DNA of 64,000 nt from Verrucomicrobiota bacterium (GTDB lineage: Bacteria; Verrucomicrobiota; Lentisphaeria; JABSQK01; JAJFLO01). The DNA lies in contig JAJFLP010000101.1 in NCBI GenBank assembly GCA_021772635.1, positions 62,001 to 126,000 of the forward strand, given 5' to 3'. The notes under the pieces were generated by a model that did not search any database, was not told the DNA's origin, and saw nothing but the letters and a program-made list of their open reading frames with translations. A program made the translations under genes and the position numbers. This document shows, piece by piece, positions 23,850 through 31,488 of this stretch (within the stretch, counting starts at the first letter, position 1; each line of letters opens with the position of its first letter).

Positions 23850-24452
23850 ATGAAGCCTAAACCAGAACCCCCTCCCCTTCCCTGTCGCTGCCCGTGGGTG
23901 GACTTGACGAAATCCGAATATATCGACTATCACGATAAAGAATGGGGAGTCCCTGTCCACGATGATCGAACGTTATTCGAATTCCTCACACTGGAATCGG
24001 CGCAGGCTGGATTGAGTTGGTACACCGTTTTAAAAAAGCGAGAGAATTACAGGGAGGCATTTAAGAATTTTGATCCTGAAAAAGTGGCGCTGTTCGACGA
24101 GAGACATGTGGAAACGCTGTTGCAGAACCCCGGTATAATCAGGAATCGCTTAAAAGTCAATGCTGCTATCCGGAACGCACAGCTCTTCCTCGCGATTCAG
24201 GAGGAATTCGGGACTTTCGACGCGTATATCTGGCAGTTTGTAGATGGGACGCCGATCGTCAATGACCTTCGTAAGATGACCGATTATCCGGCAACCACTC
24301 CCGAATCAGACACGATGAGTAAGGATCTGAAACAGCGCGGATTCAAGTTCGTAGGCTCGACGATATGCTACGCGCATATGCAGGCAACCGGTATGGTCAA
24401 TGATCATACCGTAGACTGTTACCGGCGCCAGGAGATCGTGGACGACTATTAA
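23850..24452 (+). CDS. tag: DNA-3-methyladenine glycosylase I
   Basis: This 200-residue base-excision-repair enzyme releases 3-methyladenine from alkylated DNA. Family blocks are nearly complete: RCPW, YIDYHDKEWGVPVHDDRTLFE, LESAQAGLSWYTVLKKRENYR, PGIIRNRLKVNAAIRNA and GFKFVGSTICYAHMQATG. Zinc ligands by comparison with the E. coli enzyme are C14, H28, H186 and C190, and the base-pocket Glu is E49. The proline-rich N-terminus is about ten residues longer than in E. coli. The start codon lies in the second unit of a tandem 10-bp repeat agatgaagcc (23838-23857), with only GAGATGAAG upstream as a ribosome site. Confidence 0.95.
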   Translation: MKPKPEPPPLPCRCPWVDLTKSEYIDYHDKEWGVPVHDDRTLFEFLTLESAQAGLSWYTVLKKRENYREAFKNFDPEKVALFDERHVETLLQNPGIIRNRLKVNAAIRNAQLFLAIQEEFGTFDAYIWQFVDGTPIVNDLRKMTDYPATTPESDTMSKDLKQRGFKFVGSTICYAHMQATGMVNDHTVDCYRRQEIVDDY

Positions 24453-24709
24453 GCCAAGTGAGTAAACCCAGCGAAACTCCAGAGTCCACTACTTTATCAA
24501 CTCGCGTACTTATGTCTGTTTCACGGGAGCGTCGACCGACGCGCTTTCTGCTGTACAGCAGAATTATTACATAACGAAACTCAGGTTAAGGCACGCTGAA
24601 GCGTAAACTCCAACGTGCGCTTCGCCGGTGTAATCTGAAATACTGCAGGACAGGCCATTGGAGTTCACGCTTTAGTGTGTCAAAATGACGAAGTTTCAGA
24701 GGATCCTTT
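24453..24709. other. Repeat-containing space between tag and the FAD protein
   Basis: It holds a perfect 18-bp palindrome TTCTGCTGTACAGCAGAA (24546-24563) and a CACACTAAAGTG-type hairpin (24592-24679) followed by caaaatgacgaagtttcaga (from 24680). The last segment, read in reverse, is the unoccupied form of the site hit by the IS at 27878. No gene. Confidence 0.8.
24592..24679. repeat. CACACTAAAGTG hairpin, copy 2
   Basis: The 22-bp arms cacgctgaagcgtaaactcc.. and ..gagttcacgctttagtgtg have three mismatches and a 44-base loop. Confidence 0.8.
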
Positions 24710-26314
24710 CTACTTCAGCACATTCCGCGCAATTGCCTCAGCCACTTTAATGCCATCAACCCCTGCTGATAGGATCCCCCCGGCATACCCCGCACCTTCG
24801 CCGGTTGGGTATAAACCGATCGTATTAATACTCTGATAGCTATCGCTATCACGCCGTATCCGGATAGGAGAGGATGTACGTGTTTCGACGCCGGTAAGGA
24901 CAGCATCGGATCTATCGAATCCACGGATTTTCTTTGCAAAAGCGCGTATTGCCTCACGAATAGCCTCTGTCGCAAAACCCGGAAGGACATTGCTTAAATC
25001 GCAAAGATTCACACCGGGGGTATAGGACGGTGTTACAGCCCCGAATTCAGTGGACGCGACACCATTCAGGTAATCCCCAACAAGCTGGCACGGTGCATCA
25101 TAGTTACTACCTCCCAAAACATACGCCGCCTCCTCAATTTTGCGTTGAAGATCGATCCCGGCCAACGGATGCCCGGGATAGTCCTCTTCCGGAGTGATCC
25201 CAACGACTAGTCCGCTATTCGCATTTCTCTCATCTCTGGAATACTGGCTCATACCGTTCGTTACGACTTGGCCTTCTTCCGACGCTGAGGCCACAACCGT
25301 GCCGCCCGGGCACATGCAGAAGGTGTAGACAGAACGACCGTTGGTACAATGATGAACCAACTTATAATCAGCCGATCCAAGTAACTTACTTCCGGCATCC
25401 GCCCCCCAACGACACCTGTCTATCATTCCTTGCGGATGCTCGACGCGAAAACCGATACTGAATGGCTTTGCCTCTATATGGACCCCTTTATCGTGTAACA
25501 TCTGGAAGGTATCCCGAGCACTGTGACCAATAGCGAGCACAACGTGCTCTGTATCTAGGCTCTCATCGTTAGATAACTTCAACCCTGCAACCGTGCGGTC
25601 AATTAGCAAAAGTTCCTCAACCTTCGACTCAAATCGGATTTCACCACCAAGCGATTCAATCGTCGCCCTTATTTTTTCTAGAATTTTAACCAGTTTAAAC
25701 GTCCCGATATGCGGCCGGTAAACGTAAAGTATTTCTTCCTGCGCCCCAGCATTAACGAATTCGGTGAGGACTTTGCGCGCCCGATTATTCTTATCTTTGA
25801 TCTGACTATAAAGTTTCCCGTCAGAAAAGGTCCCGGCACCGCCCTCTCCGAATTGGACGTTCGAATCGGGACTAAACTTGCGTTTACGCCAAAACCCAAA
25901 GGTATCGGCAGCACGTTCCCTTACGCTCTTTCCGCGCTCCAGGATGATCGGCTTTAGCCCCATTTGCGCCAGGAGAAGACCTGCAAAAAGACCAGCAGGC
26001 CCAAAGCCCACGACGACCGGGCGCGTCCCATGATAATTCTCCACTTGCGCGGTTAACCGATACGTCGTATCCGGTTTCTCAAAGACTCGGGGATCATTTG
26101 CAAAACGTTCCAGTAGTTGCCTATTGCATTTTGTGTCTACATCGACGGTATAAACGAAGCAAATTCGCCCCTTCCTCCGAGCATCCGTACTGCGCTTAAA
26201 AACCGTGAAAGCAATCAAGTCTTCAGCCTGAATATCCAGTTTCTCAATTACCGCCGCCACCAGTGCTTCGTGCTCGTGACCGAAGGGTAACTTAATTTCT
26301 GTTAACCGTATCAT
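24710..26314 (-). CDS. FAD-dependent oxidoreductase of the COG2509 type
   Basis: This 534-residue cytoplasmic flavoprotein of the uncharacterised FAD-dependent dehydrogenase group has a unique N-terminal alpha/beta domain (about 1-95), including AFTVFKRSTDARRKGRICFVY. The Rossmann fold follows, with GFGPAG (103-108) and acidic E126 in LERG. Other blocks are NVQFGEGGAGTFSDGKL, VVLAIGHSARDTF, a cysteine pair in YTFCMCPGG, and the C-terminal ETRTSSPIRI and GLYPTGEGAGYAGGI. Length is typical for the family. The substrate is not known. The ATG is five bases after GGTGGG, contributed by a CCCACCAGTGGG repeat fragment. It is transcribed alone. Confidence 0.9.
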   Translation of the reverse strand: MIRLTEIKLPFGHEHEALVAAVIEKLDIQAEDLIAFTVFKRSTDARRKGRICFVYTVDVDTKCNRQLLERFANDPRVFEKPDTTYRLTAQVENYHGTRPVVVGFGPAGLFAGLLLAQMGLKPIILERGKSVRERAADTFGFWRKRKFSPDSNVQFGEGGAGTFSDGKLYSQIKDKNNRARKVLTEFVNAGAQEEILYVYRPHIGTFKLVKILEKIRATIESLGGEIRFESKVEELLLIDRTVAGLKLSNDESLDTEHVVLAIGHSARDTFQMLHDKGVHIEAKPFSIGFRVEHPQGMIDRCRWGADAGSKLLGSADYKLVHHCTNGRSVYTFCMCPGGTVVASASEEGQVVTNGMSQYSRDERNANSGLVVGITPEEDYPGHPLAGIDLQRKIEEAAYVLGGSNYDAPCQLVGDYLNGVASTEFGAVTPSYTPGVNLCDLSNVLPGFATEAIREAIRAFAKKIRGFDRSDAVLTGVETRTSSPIRIRRDSDSYQSINTIGLYPTGEGAGYAGGILSAGVDGIKVAEAIARNVLK

Positions 26315-26737
26315 TTAATCCCACCAGTGGGTTTAATTCCCTGTTCTGCTGTCCAGCACGAACGTAGTAAGGCTCTAAGAGTCTTTCATGCCTCGCGGGC
26401 TTGCCCCGAGGCAGTTGATTCATCACTCAAGTTTTTAGGAGTTATTGATTTCCCGTTTCGAATATTTATTGCTATAGTTGAAGAAAGGAAGTCAACTCTG
26501 GTCGAAGGAAAAGTACTAGAGTTCGAGTATATTACCCCATACAAGATAATCAGTGGTCAACCATTCACACAACCACTTTACACCGACTTTTCGATTCGTT
26601 GCGGGTCGTAATTAGGTTATACTAACTCCAGTTAGGTTTTCGACAGTTTTTCTAAGATCTTTGCCTACGATGACAAGAGATCGTCGAAAATTGGACTGCT
26701 TGCAGTCTAGAAAAAACAAATAAGGACGATATTAACC
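26315..26737. other. Intergenic region upstream of the FAD and NTF2-like genes
   Basis: It contains the CCCACCAGTGGG core (26320-26331) and a CYGC-arm palindrome gactgcttgcagtc (26694-26707) preceded by cgtcgaaaatt. A 94-codon plus-strand frame (26327-26611) has no ribosome site and no recognisable family, and was not called. Confidence 0.65.
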
Positions 26738-27124
26738 ATGTTCGACTCACCTGAGGACCTGCTCAAGTTATGGATCAAAGAGGTAAATGCCCACAACCTA
26801 TCTGGTGTGATTCGCCTTTACGACGCGCACGCTATCTTATTACCTACGTTTTCGAATAAGTTTCTGAACACGGTCAATGGGATCACGGATTATTTTGAGA
26901 AGCTGTCTACTCACAAAGATCTGGAAGTAAAAGTACATGACAATACACTTTTAATTCAAAGCCTCGCCGCGACGATATTCTCTATTAGTGGAATTTATTG
27001 CTGGCGATTTGAAGTTGATGGGGAACTTCTAAACTTTGAGGCGAGGTTCACGTTTCTCGTCGATATCAGTCATCCGTCGCCGATCGTTCATCACCACTCG
27101 TCGCAGGTTCCGCGGATGCTGTAA
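26738..27124 (+). CDS. NTF2-like (SnoaL/CaMKII-association-type) protein
   Basis: This 128-residue protein has the cone-shaped alpha+beta NTF2 fold pattern: an N-terminal helix pair with LLKLWIKEVNAHNLSGVIRLYDAHAILLPTFSN, then curved strands ending in FEARFTFLVD and the closing IVHHHSSQVPRML. The ending is characteristic of the CaMKII-association/DUF4440-like family, which often acts on or binds small molecules. It has no signal peptide. AAGGACG lies about 10 bases ahead of the ATG. The specific role is unknown, and nothing nearby is linked to it. Confidence 0.8.
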   Translation: MFDSPEDLLKLWIKEVNAHNLSGVIRLYDAHAILLPTFSNKFLNTVNGITDYFEKLSTHKDLEVKVHDNTLLIQSLAATIFSISGIYCWRFEVDGELLNFEARFTFLVDISHPSPIVHHHSSQVPRML

Positions 27125-27168
27125 GATTGATGTCATTAATGATCTATACTGCTTGCAGTTTAACTCCC

Positions 27169-27258
27169 TTGAAACTTGGCGGAAATCTTCGATATTGTGA
27201 GCCCGTTTCGTATTGTAAAATGTGGGTTAAAAAGGAAACCCGCTGGTGGGCTTCAGGG
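27169..27258 (+). repeat. CCCACCAGTGGG repeat, copy 4
   Basis: It contains gaaacttggcggaaatcttc, gtgagcccgtttcgtattgt and gtgggttaaaaaggaaaccc followed by gctggtgggct. It ends just downstream of the cupin stop. Confidence 0.8.
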
Positions 27259-27275
27259 CAATTTAAGAGTCAACC

Positions 27276-27623
27276 TCATATTACCACAAAAATCGACTTC
27301 CTCGGTGTTTCTCCGATATTCCGACTTTTGTGCCCGCGCCCGGTAGTATCTTCGGCCAGAAGCACATCTCCGCCCCTAAAACGCCGCTTCGAGCCGTCGC
27401 CGATTTCGATCTCAACTTCGCCATTCAGGAATACGACGTACTGCCGTTGCGGGGCATTATGCCAGTCAAGATTATAGTCCGCATCGTTTTCCCGGAAGAC
27501 TACACCCTGAGCGAGCTGAACGTCGGATAGTCGGCCTATATCACTTATGTTATCTTGTGGTATTTCAATCTCATCAAAATGCGACTCATTATCGTCACCG
27601 CTGTATAGTCTAGTGATCTTCAC
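27276..27623 (-). CDS. Small cupin-domain protein
   Basis: This 115-residue single cupin barrel has WHNAPQRQYVVFLNGEVEIEIGDG and FRGGDVLLAEDTTGRGHKSRN, which are cupin motifs 1 and 2 with candidate metal ligands H in WHN, Q/E in between and H in GRGHKS. Small stand-alone cupins of this type often bind a metal and a small organic acid, but the reaction cannot be named. Translation appears to start at GTG (27621-27623), eight bases after AAGGGAG. The Shine-Dalgarno sequence again belongs to a repeat (tcaagggagcc). Confidence 0.8.
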   Translation of the reverse strand: MKITRLYSGDDNESHFDEIEIPQDNISDIGRLSDVQLAQGVVFRENDADYNLDWHNAPQRQYVVFLNGEVEIEIGDGSKRRFRGGDVLLAEDTTGRGHKSRNIGETPRKSIFVVI

Positions 27624-27640
27624 AGTACAGGCTCCCTTGA

Positions 27641-27783
27641 TAATTGAGTAATTTGACTGAGATTTTCACCATGAAGGGCATGAAGAGCATGAAGTAAAGA
27701 CTTTTTATATTTTCCCCTTCATGCTCTTCATGTCCTTCATGGTTGTAAAGCATTATACGGTTGGCAGATTGCTCCTCTGAAAC
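27641..27783. repeat. CATGAAG long-hairpin repeat, copy 2
   Basis: The 27-base arms accatgaagggcatgaagag.. (27668-27694) and ..ctcttcatgtccttcatggt (27717-27743) pair with one mismatch around a 22-base loop. The flanks match 18884-19092. Confidence 0.85.
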
Positions 27784-27876
27784 TTGGCGGAAATCTTCGA
27801 TATTGTGGGCCCGTTTCGTATTGTAATAAGTGGGTCAAAAAAGAAACCCACTGGTGGGCTCCTCTGAAACTTCGTC
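27775..27876 (+). repeat. CCCACCAGTGGG repeat, copy 5, interrupted by the IS
   Basis: It is the same unit as at 27169, ending tctgaaacttcgtca, at which point the insertion sequence begins. Confidence 0.8.
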
Positions 27877-27877
27877 A

Positions 27878-29492
27878 AGGCTTATGCGAAATGCATAAGT
27901 TGTTAGTATTTAATTAGTTATATTGCAATATGAGATTGAATTTTCCTCCGCAGGTGATACTATATAAGTAGTTGAAGACCATATAGTTAACACCAAATAC
28001 GGAGGAAAAAATGATGAAAAACTTTCAGCTTTCGCTGTTCTACGACATTGAACAATTGGTTTTGACCTCATCGTTCTATCGGAAGTACGATGCGATTTTT
28101 CGCTCATTACCTAATGGCGTGTTCGTTAATGATTGCAATGGCGGTGTTGGCCGCACGGGATATTGCCGGTCATCGTTTGTTAAAGCATTCGTAGTGATGC
28201 ACCTCGAAGAGATCAAATCAGTCCCGCGTTTGATTGAATTTCTCGATGCCCATCCAGTTCTCACAGAAATGTGTGGTTTCTCAATGGGCAATATTCCTGA
28301 CAACTCTCAGTTTTATCGGTTTCTGGGTAAAACCAAGAATTCGACCTTACAATCGATAATGCATCAGGTCATTACCGGTTTAATTGACCAAGGTATCGTC
28401 TCAATGGATACTTTAATGATCGATTCGAAAGCGATTATGGCAGCAAGCAAAGAGAATAATTTTAAGAATCCTACCCGCAATAGCATGAACAAACAGGTTC
28501 AACCTAAACGGAACCCACAAGCAACCTTGCATTATTATTCCCATGAGAAGCTACCCGAAAAGAAAAAAATTACCCTCTTTTGGGGCTACCGAACCCACGT
28601 GATTGTTTCGAAAGAGGGCATCCCTTTAGTTGAAACCACATTACCCAACAATCAAACCGACGAACAAGTTGCCAAAAGGCTGATTCGAAAGCTCAGACGA
28701 CTCTATCCAGTCAAGAAAGGCTGCATTTTTATCGCCGATTCCGGTTATGATGCCGGCTATATTTATGAACTGGTCCGTGATCAGTTGAAGGGGAAAGCTT
28801 ATATCCCCATGCAGAAACGAGCTCAAAAACCGCCCCATAAACTTGGCCCTAACAATGCCCCACTATGTGAGGCCGAAATTGAAATGATATATACCAGTTC
28901 CTGGACTGACGGCAACCGAAAAAAGACGAAATTCCGGTGCCCCATCAAAACCAATGCGAATATGGCAGAACGGTGCGATCATCAATGTCCCGTTAACCAT
29001 ATACGCTTTAACGAAGGCGCTCAGTATGGCTGCACCAAATATTTACAAACCTCTGATCATCCGCGATATCAACTTCATAGAAACACCGACAAGTTTAAGA
29101 AAATATACCGTCAGCGCACAACCGTTGAACGTTATTTTTCACGCCTAGGCGATCGCGAGGTTGAGCAGACTACACATTACAAATTAAAAGTTGTTAAAAA
29201 CCAAATGACTATCGCTCATTTATCGATGAGTCTGGTGGCTGCAGCGGCCGCCATTATACTTAAAAGACCCGAAAAAATCCGGTGTTATCGAACGTTAGCC
29301 CAAGCGGCTTAAAGGTACTATTAAAAACAGAAACTCACGGAGCGTTTGACTGTTGTAGTATGTCCTAATTTCTCATTTTCACCTTAGAAAACATAAAAGG
29401 ATCAAGATAACGCGCATTTCTCAAAAAGAGAAAATGAAGCGACCACGAAAAATCGGCGTCAAAAGCAAAATTCACGAATTTTGCACAACCCT
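27878..29492 (+). mobile_element. Insertion sequence, IS4-like, 1615 bp, intact
   Basis: The imperfect terminal inverted repeats begin aggcttatgcgaaatgc at the left and, read inward on the other strand, agggttgtgcaaaattc at the right (about 15 of 21 positions equal). Direct repeats of 10 bp, AACTTCGTCA, flank it at 27868-27877 and 29493-29502. The joined flanks recreate a repeat found uninterrupted at 24661-24700 (reverse strand), confirming the insertion point. One transposase gene fills the element. The 10-bp duplication and DDE enzyme fit the IS4 group, though the exact family was not tested. Confidence 0.88.
28011..29312 (+). CDS. DDE transposase of the IS at 27878
   Basis: This 433-residue transposase is apparently complete. 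The N-terminal region (about 40-105, SSFVKAFVVMHLEEIKSVPR) is the DUF772-like helical DNA-binding part. The RNase-H-like catalytic triad is D138 (LMIDSKAI), D243 (FIADSGYDAGY) and E373 (RTTVERYFSRLGDRE), with the YREK-like spacing R..E....R...D. A cysteine-containing insert (about 310-345, CP...C..QCP) could bind zinc. GGAGG lies five bases before the ATG at 28011, and a second ATG follows at once. No frameshift or stop interrupts it, so it may be active. Confidence 0.92.
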   Translation: MMKNFQLSLFYDIEQLVLTSSFYRKYDAIFRSLPNGVFVNDCNGGVGRTGYCRSSFVKAFVVMHLEEIKSVPRLIEFLDAHPVLTEMCGFSMGNIPDNSQFYRFLGKTKNSTLQSIMHQVITGLIDQGIVSMDTLMIDSKAIMAASKENNFKNPTRNSMNKQVQPKRNPQATLHYYSHEKLPEKKKITLFWGYRTHVIVSKEGIPLVETTLPNNQTDEQVAKRLIRKLRRLYPVKKGCIFIADSGYDAGYIYELVRDQLKGKAYIPMQKRAQKPPHKLGPNNAPLCEAEIEMIYTSSWTDGNRKKTKFRCPIKTNANMAERCDHQCPVNHIRFNEGAQYGCTKYLQTSDHPRYQLHRNTDKFKKIYRQRTTVERYFSRLGDREVEQTTHYKLKVVKNQMTIAHLSMSLVAAAAAIILKRPEKIRCYRTLAQAA

Positions 29493-29678
29493 AACTTCGT
29501 CATTTTGACACACTAAAGTGTGAACTCCAACGGGCGCTACTTGCATACCAAAAGATTAGTGTTGCAAAGGTCCCCCTTTGGAGTTCGAGCTTCAGCGCTA
29601 TTTGTTGATTGGCAGAGGCAATCCCGCATGCGGGATTGAACTCCAAACTACCGCCGAACCCGAGTTTCCTATCGTATT
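29313..29678. other. IS right end and following repeat arm
   Basis: The IS terminal region runs to 29492. A CACACTAAAGTG-type arm (29506-29530) and a small palindrome aatcccgcatgcgggatt (29620-29637) then lead to the next gene. No additional gene is seen. Confidence 0.75.
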
Positions 29679-29954
29679 ATGAACGATGACTGTAAATCAA
29701 TAGAAGATTTCGCGGTGCGCCTGCGGTCAGAGATGCCTGTAGCGTATCTGGAGGAAATAGCCCGGTTAAGTGAAGCCGATATAAAGTCTTACTGCGAGAC
29801 AGTCAGCGTGCCAGTGGTTAGCATGATTACGGGTTGGATTAGTAACAAGTCGAACCTGATTGATCGATGCGATTTGTACTCTTTCGACGATATCACAGGA
29901 TTTGTTCTGTACGAGCTATGGAAAGATCTAAGAAACGATCCCCGTCCGGAGTAG
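29679..29954 (+). CDS. Small acidic protein of unknown function
   Basis: This 91-residue protein belongs to no recognised family. It is acidic and predicted helical, with no signal peptide or membrane segment (MNDDCKSIEDFAVRLRSEMP at the start, FDDITGFVLYELWKDLRNDP near the end). No Shine-Dalgarno sequence is evident before the ATG. Codon use and amino-acid composition look natural and there is no overlap with repeats, which favours a real gene, but support is limited. It converges on the toxin gene at 29975, 21 bases away. Confidence 0.45.
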   Translation: MNDDCKSIEDFAVRLRSEMPVAYLEEIARLSEADIKSYCETVSVPVVSMITGWISNKSNLIDRCDLYSFDDITGFVLYELWKDLRNDPRPE

Positions 29955-29974
29955 TCGATTGGCAGTCAATTACG

Positions 29975-30403
29975 TCACCCGATCGGATCTTTAATCTTCA
30001 ACCTGGGAATCTTAAGAAACTTGCGATCATGAGTCCATATCACGTTCGCGCCATTTTCGACAGCGATTAAACCAATTTGAAGATCGGAAAAGCGTACGCC
30101 GCCGACTCCCAATTCGATCGCTAATCGAAAGCAGCGTTCTTCGAAACCTTCACCTGGATACCAAATTTTTGCACCAACCCCGTTTATGATCATACGGATA
30201 AAATCTGCGGCTTCTGTAGGAGAAGATGGTCGCCCGATTGCGTTTACATGCGTGACAACACTCCAAAATTCACCGATACATGGGAGGCAAATCCCGATTT
30301 TTGACGTATTCGCAGCACGCTCAATCGCATCTCGCGCGTCCTTTGACTCCGGCGTAGATGCCCGGTGAGCATAGACTAATAGATTTGTATCTATAGCTAT
30401 CAT
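29975..30403 (-). CDS. vapC: PIN-domain toxin, VapC type, module 3
   Basis: This 142-residue ribonuclease toxin starts at ATG 30401-30403. The catalytic acids are D5 (IAIDTNLLVYAHR), E45 (CIGEFWSVVTH), D107 (GVRFSDLQIGLIA) and D126 (WTHDRKF). DTNLLVYAHR and the THDRKF ending are typical of the VapC subgroup with paired RHH antitoxins. The start overlaps the antitoxin stop as ATGA, giving translational coupling. The frame opens six codons earlier, inside the antitoxin gene. Confidence 0.92.
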   Translation of the reverse strand: MIAIDTNLLVYAHRASTPESKDARDAIERAANTSKIGICLPCIGEFWSVVTHVNAIGRPSSPTEAADFIRMIINGVGAKIWYPGEGFEERCFRLAIELGVGGVRFSDLQIGLIAVENGANVIWTHDRKFLKIPRLKIKDPIG

Positions 30404-30648
30404 TGCGACTTCTGCAACCACTCAACCATAGTGCCACGGCTTTGTATGTCCAAGCCTTCAGGAAGCCCACCATCGACCGTGACCCAATTAATCTTCCTCG
30501 GTTTCGTTCTCTTGGTCCCGTCGCTGTAGCTGGTTAGTTGCTCCCGCAGTCCAGCCTCAATTAATGCCCTTAACGGTTTACGAAGCTCTGCCGCCTTTTT
30601 CTTAGCCGCGATTAGCAGTTCATCCGGCAATTCTATTGTCGTTTTCAT
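30400..30648 (-). CDS. vapB: VapB-type ribbon-helix-helix antitoxin, module 3
   Basis: This 82-residue protein opens with MKTTIELPDELLIAAKKKAA, the beta strand and first helix of a ribbon-helix-helix DNA-binding domain, and continues RKPLRALIEAGLREQL. The C-terminal part (VDGGLPEGLDIQSRGTMVEW) would bind the toxin. The frame extends upstream to 30843, but only the ATG at 30646-30648 fits the family. No clear ribosome site is present. A perfect palindrome lies 13 bases upstream. Confidence 0.9.
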   Translation of the reverse strand: MKTTIELPDELLIAAKKKAAELRKPLRALIEAGLREQLTSYSDGTKRTKPRKINWVTVDGGLPEGLDIQSRGTMVEWLQKSQ

Positions 30649-30661
30649 AAAGATTAACATA

Positions 30662-30679
30662 AACCCATAATTATGGGTT
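30662..30679. promoter_or_regulatory. Perfect 18-bp palindrome before vapB, likely operator
   Basis: AACCCATAATTATGGGTT equals its own reverse complement and is centred about 22 bases upstream of the antitoxin ATG, where RHH antitoxins of VapBC systems usually bind. Confidence 0.65.
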
Positions 30680-31488
30680 GCAACTATATAAACCGTATCA
30701 GCGTCCCGGACTTCGGTCCCGATAAGGGGGATCTCGCGACTGCGGGAATCTAGACTGCAAGCAGGCGAATTCTGGATAACTAAAATGTAACTGCGCATGG
30801 GGTTCCGAACGATACTTCGAGAACTCCGCGATTGTTGGAACATATGGTCCGCCGGGGGCTTCTCCGGCCTCTGGCACGGCGATTAACTTGAGTTCGGAAT
30901 ACGTTGGGGCGAGATCAATTATCTGTACGGTGACCGACAAGACACACTAAAGTGCGAACTCCAAAAATTTCTGAATGAATCGGTCAATTCAACACGGGAA
31001 GCGCGTTGGAGTTCGCACTTTAGTGTGCCAAAATCACCTTATTTCGTGGGGACACCTCGGAATTACGCCGATTTATGGTAATCGGTTGGGTGTGATTAGA
31101 AAGTAGAATGAATCTGGTTAGACTAGCAAGCAGTGGACTTTTCAACATTCATTTCCATTGCATGCAAAGGTTTTGTTAGAACGTGTCGAGATGTGTCGCG
31201 TTTTCGCCGCAGCGAATTACACGAAAACTGATTGGAAACAGTATAAAGGACCAAGTCAAGATTACATGGATTTGAAATCCAATTGGGGGACCACGCGAAC
31301 CAGCCTGATCTATGCACGAACTTTCTACTGCGAGCACGCATTGTACATGACTTAAATGACTTACAAAAAACACAAGACTTTGAAATAGCTCGCTATTCCT
31401 TCAGCCTTAAAACCTTCGTAACTCATTGATTTCAAACACACTGCGAACTCTCGTGACGAAATTCATGCATAGATCAGGCTAGTGAAGT
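30680..31488. other. Repeat-bearing region between vapB and the giant gene
   Basis: It holds a CYGC-arm palindrome (30753-30766), a degraded leader repeat (30801-30843), the CACACTAAAGTG hairpin (30943-31027), a decayed palindrome (near 31121) and a GCATAGATCAGGCTAG half-site (31467-31482) just beyond the stop of the giant gene. Open frames of about 65-80 codons here look accidental. Confidence 0.75.
30943..31027. repeat. CACACTAAAGTG hairpin, copy 3, perfect arms
   Basis: The 22-bp arms cacactaaagtgcgaactcc.. (30943-30964) and ..gagttcgcactttagtgtg (31006-31027) are exactly complementary, with a 41-base loop. Confidence 0.88.

Noticed and set aside
26327-26611. 94-codon plus-strand frame
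   Set aside because: Begins inside a repeat, no ribosome site and no recognisable motif. The latter half looks protein-like but cannot be supported.
27127-27477. 116-codon plus-strand frame
   Set aside because: First part is translated CCCACCAGTGGG repeat and the rest is antisense to the cupin gene.
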